Positions 62,946 to 64,000 of a DNA stretch of 64,000 nt are shown here, one piece after another. This stretch comes from Bradyrhizobium sp. Ash2021 (GTDB lineage Bacteria; Pseudomonadota; Alphaproteobacteria; Rhizobiales; Xanthobacteraceae), in the NCBI RefSeq assembly GCF_031202265.1, contig NZ_CP100604.1, positions 6,430,501-6,494,500 on the forward strand. The letters run 5' to 3'. The position numbers and the translations under genes are program-made. Numbering within the stretch: the first letter of the stretch is position 1; the number at the start of each line of letters is the position of its first letter. The notes beneath the pieces were generated by a model. The model had not been told where the DNA came from. It saw nothing but the letters and a program-made list of their open reading frames with translations, and ran no database searches.

Positions 62946-64000
62946 TCAGACGGCGCGCTTCAGCGTCTCGGCGAGATCGGTCTTTTCCCACGAGAAGCCG
63001 CCCTCATTATCCGGCGTGCGGCCGAAATGTCCGTAGGACGAGGTTCGCGCATAGATCGGCCGGTTGAGGTCGAGATGCTTGCGGATGCCGCGTGGGGTGA
63101 GGTCCATCGCCTCGGCCACAATTTTCTCGAGCTTTTCCTCCGGCACCTTTCCGGTGCCGTGGGTGTCGATATAGATCGACAGCGGCCGCGCCACGCCGAT
63201 GGCGTAGGCGAGCTGCAGCGTGCAGCGGTCGGCGAGACCGGCGGCAACGACGTTCTTGGCGACATAGCGCGCGGCATAGGCGGCCGAACGGTCGACCTTG
63301 GTCGGATCCTTGCCGGAGAACGCGCCGCCGCCGTGGGGAGCCGCGCCGCCATAGGTGTCGACGATGATCTTGCGGCCGGTAAGGCCTGCGTCGCCGTCGG
63401 GACCGCCGATGAAGAATTTGCCGGTGGGGTTGACGTGCCAGATGGTCTTGCCGTTGATCCAGTCCTTGGGCAGCGCCTCGCGCACATAGGGTTCGACGCG
63501 TTCGCGGACCTGCTCCGAGGTCATGTCTTCGATCAGATGCTGATGCGAGACCACGATCTCGCGCACGCCGACCGGCTTGCCGTTTTCATATTGCACCGTG
63601 ACCTGGCTCTTGGAGTCCGGGCCCAGCACCTTCTCCATGCCGGAGTGACGTGCTTCCGAGATCAGCCGCAAAATCTTGTGGGCATAGAAGATCGGCGCCG
63701 GCATCATATCCGGCGTCTCGTTGGTGGCGTAACCGAACATGATGCCCTGATCGCCTGCGCCTTCTTCCCTGTTGGTGCCGGGCTGCAGCGCGTCCACGCC
63801 TTGCGCGATATCGGCGGATTGGGGATGCAGCAGGATCTCGATATCGCAGGTGTTCCAGTGAAAACCTTCCTGCTCGTAGCCGATGTCCTTGATCGCCGCG
63901 CGCACCACGCTTTCGATCTGGTCGTTGGTGACGGATTTGGGACCGCGGGTTTCGCCGGCGATCACCACCTTGTTGGTGGTGGCAAGCGTTTCGCAAGCCG
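62946..64000 (-). CDS. metK: S-adenosylmethionine synthetase, 5' end outside window
   Basis: The gene runs off the window at its 5' end: the frame continues upstream of the ATG-like 63968 as [16 protein letters not shown], the expected MetK sequence. The visible part has [20 protein letters not shown], the ATP-binding [40 protein letters not shown] and [20 protein letters not shown], all standard. MetK makes SAM from methionine and ATP. With ahcY next to it, this is a SAM-cycle locus. Confidence 0.97.
   Translation of the reverse strand, partial: ACETLATTNKVVIAGETRGPKSVTNDQIESVVRAAIKDIGYEQEGFHWNTCDIEILLHPQSADIAQGVDALQPGTNREEGAGDQGIMFGYATNETPDMMPAPIFYAHKILRLISEARHSGMEKVLGPDSKSQVTVQYENGKPVGVREIVVSHQHLIEDMTSEQVRERVEPYVREALPKDWINGKTIWHVNPTGKFFIGGPDGDAGLTGRKIIVDTYGGAAPHGGGAFSGKDPTKVDRSAAYAARYVAKNVVAAGLADRCTLQLAYAIGVARPLSIYIDTHGTGKVPEEKLEKIVAEAMDLTPRGIRKHLDLNRPIYARTSSYGHFGRTPDNEGGFSWEKTDLAETLKRAV

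Overview
The window comes from an alphaproteobacterial chromosome, most likely Bradyrhizobium or a close relative in the Nitrobacteraceae. The signs are uniformly high GC, a GcrA-type regulator, an LpcC-like core mannosyltransferase, an orphan ABC substrate-binding lipoprotein-type gene, and several families of intergenic palindromes typical of that group. The genus is inferred from family content; there is no rRNA gene here. No tRNA, rRNA, CRISPR array, transposase or integrase was found.

Layout. 1-12.2 kb is mixed housekeeping and redox: the end of a HEAT/TPR protein, thiD, a stand-alone Lrp/AsnC ligand-binding domain, an MmgE/PrpD plus lactate/malate-type dehydrogenase pair, a GcrA-like regulator, a diheme cytochrome c, a CHRD protein, cytochrome c' and an orphan molybdenum hydroxylase large subunit. 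12.2-35.1 kb is a surface-polysaccharide and LPS region: murJ, an amino-sugar pair (DegT aminotransferase and Gfo/Idh dehydrogenase), GDP-mannose synthesis, a UDP-GlcA epimerase, a WecA-type initiating transferase, a CapD/WbpM-type 4,6-dehydratase, two glycosyltransferases, two tandem O-antigen ligase paralogues, the ADP-heptose genes (hldE, hldD, gmhB) with waaF, galE and an MsbA-type exporter. Together these make nucleotide sugars, begin an undecaprenyl-linked glycan, build the heptose core, ligate and export. No Wzx, Wzy or Wzz was recognised.

36-46.6 kb is accessory. A 103-bp near-perfect direct repeat (36111-36213 and 43549-43651) brackets about 7.3 kb holding an Mpo1-like / HpnA-like epimerase / ICMT-like operon, two paralogous secreted hydrolases, and an NTF2-VOC-SDR-deacetylase operon. 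Beside it sit a LysR gene and an SDR-Old Yellow Enzyme pair. 46.9-58.3 kb holds a very large autotransporter, a class III nucleotide cyclase transcribed away from it, a small outer-membrane protein, the orphan substrate-binding protein, an MBL hydrolase whose signal peptide lies in a different frame, and a sorbosone-type dehydrogenase. 58.3-64 kb holds a Tat-exported alpha/beta hydrolase, a Baeyer-Villiger monooxygenase, and the SAM cycle genes ahcY and metK, the last cut by the window end.

The most promising unexplained items are the repeat-bracketed accessory block, the Mpo1-like/epimerase/ICMT-like operon as a possible membrane-lipid modification system, the paired secreted hydrolases, the tandem ligases fused by start/stop overlaps to the heptose gene, and an array of 23-bp near-palindromes after the CHRD gene.
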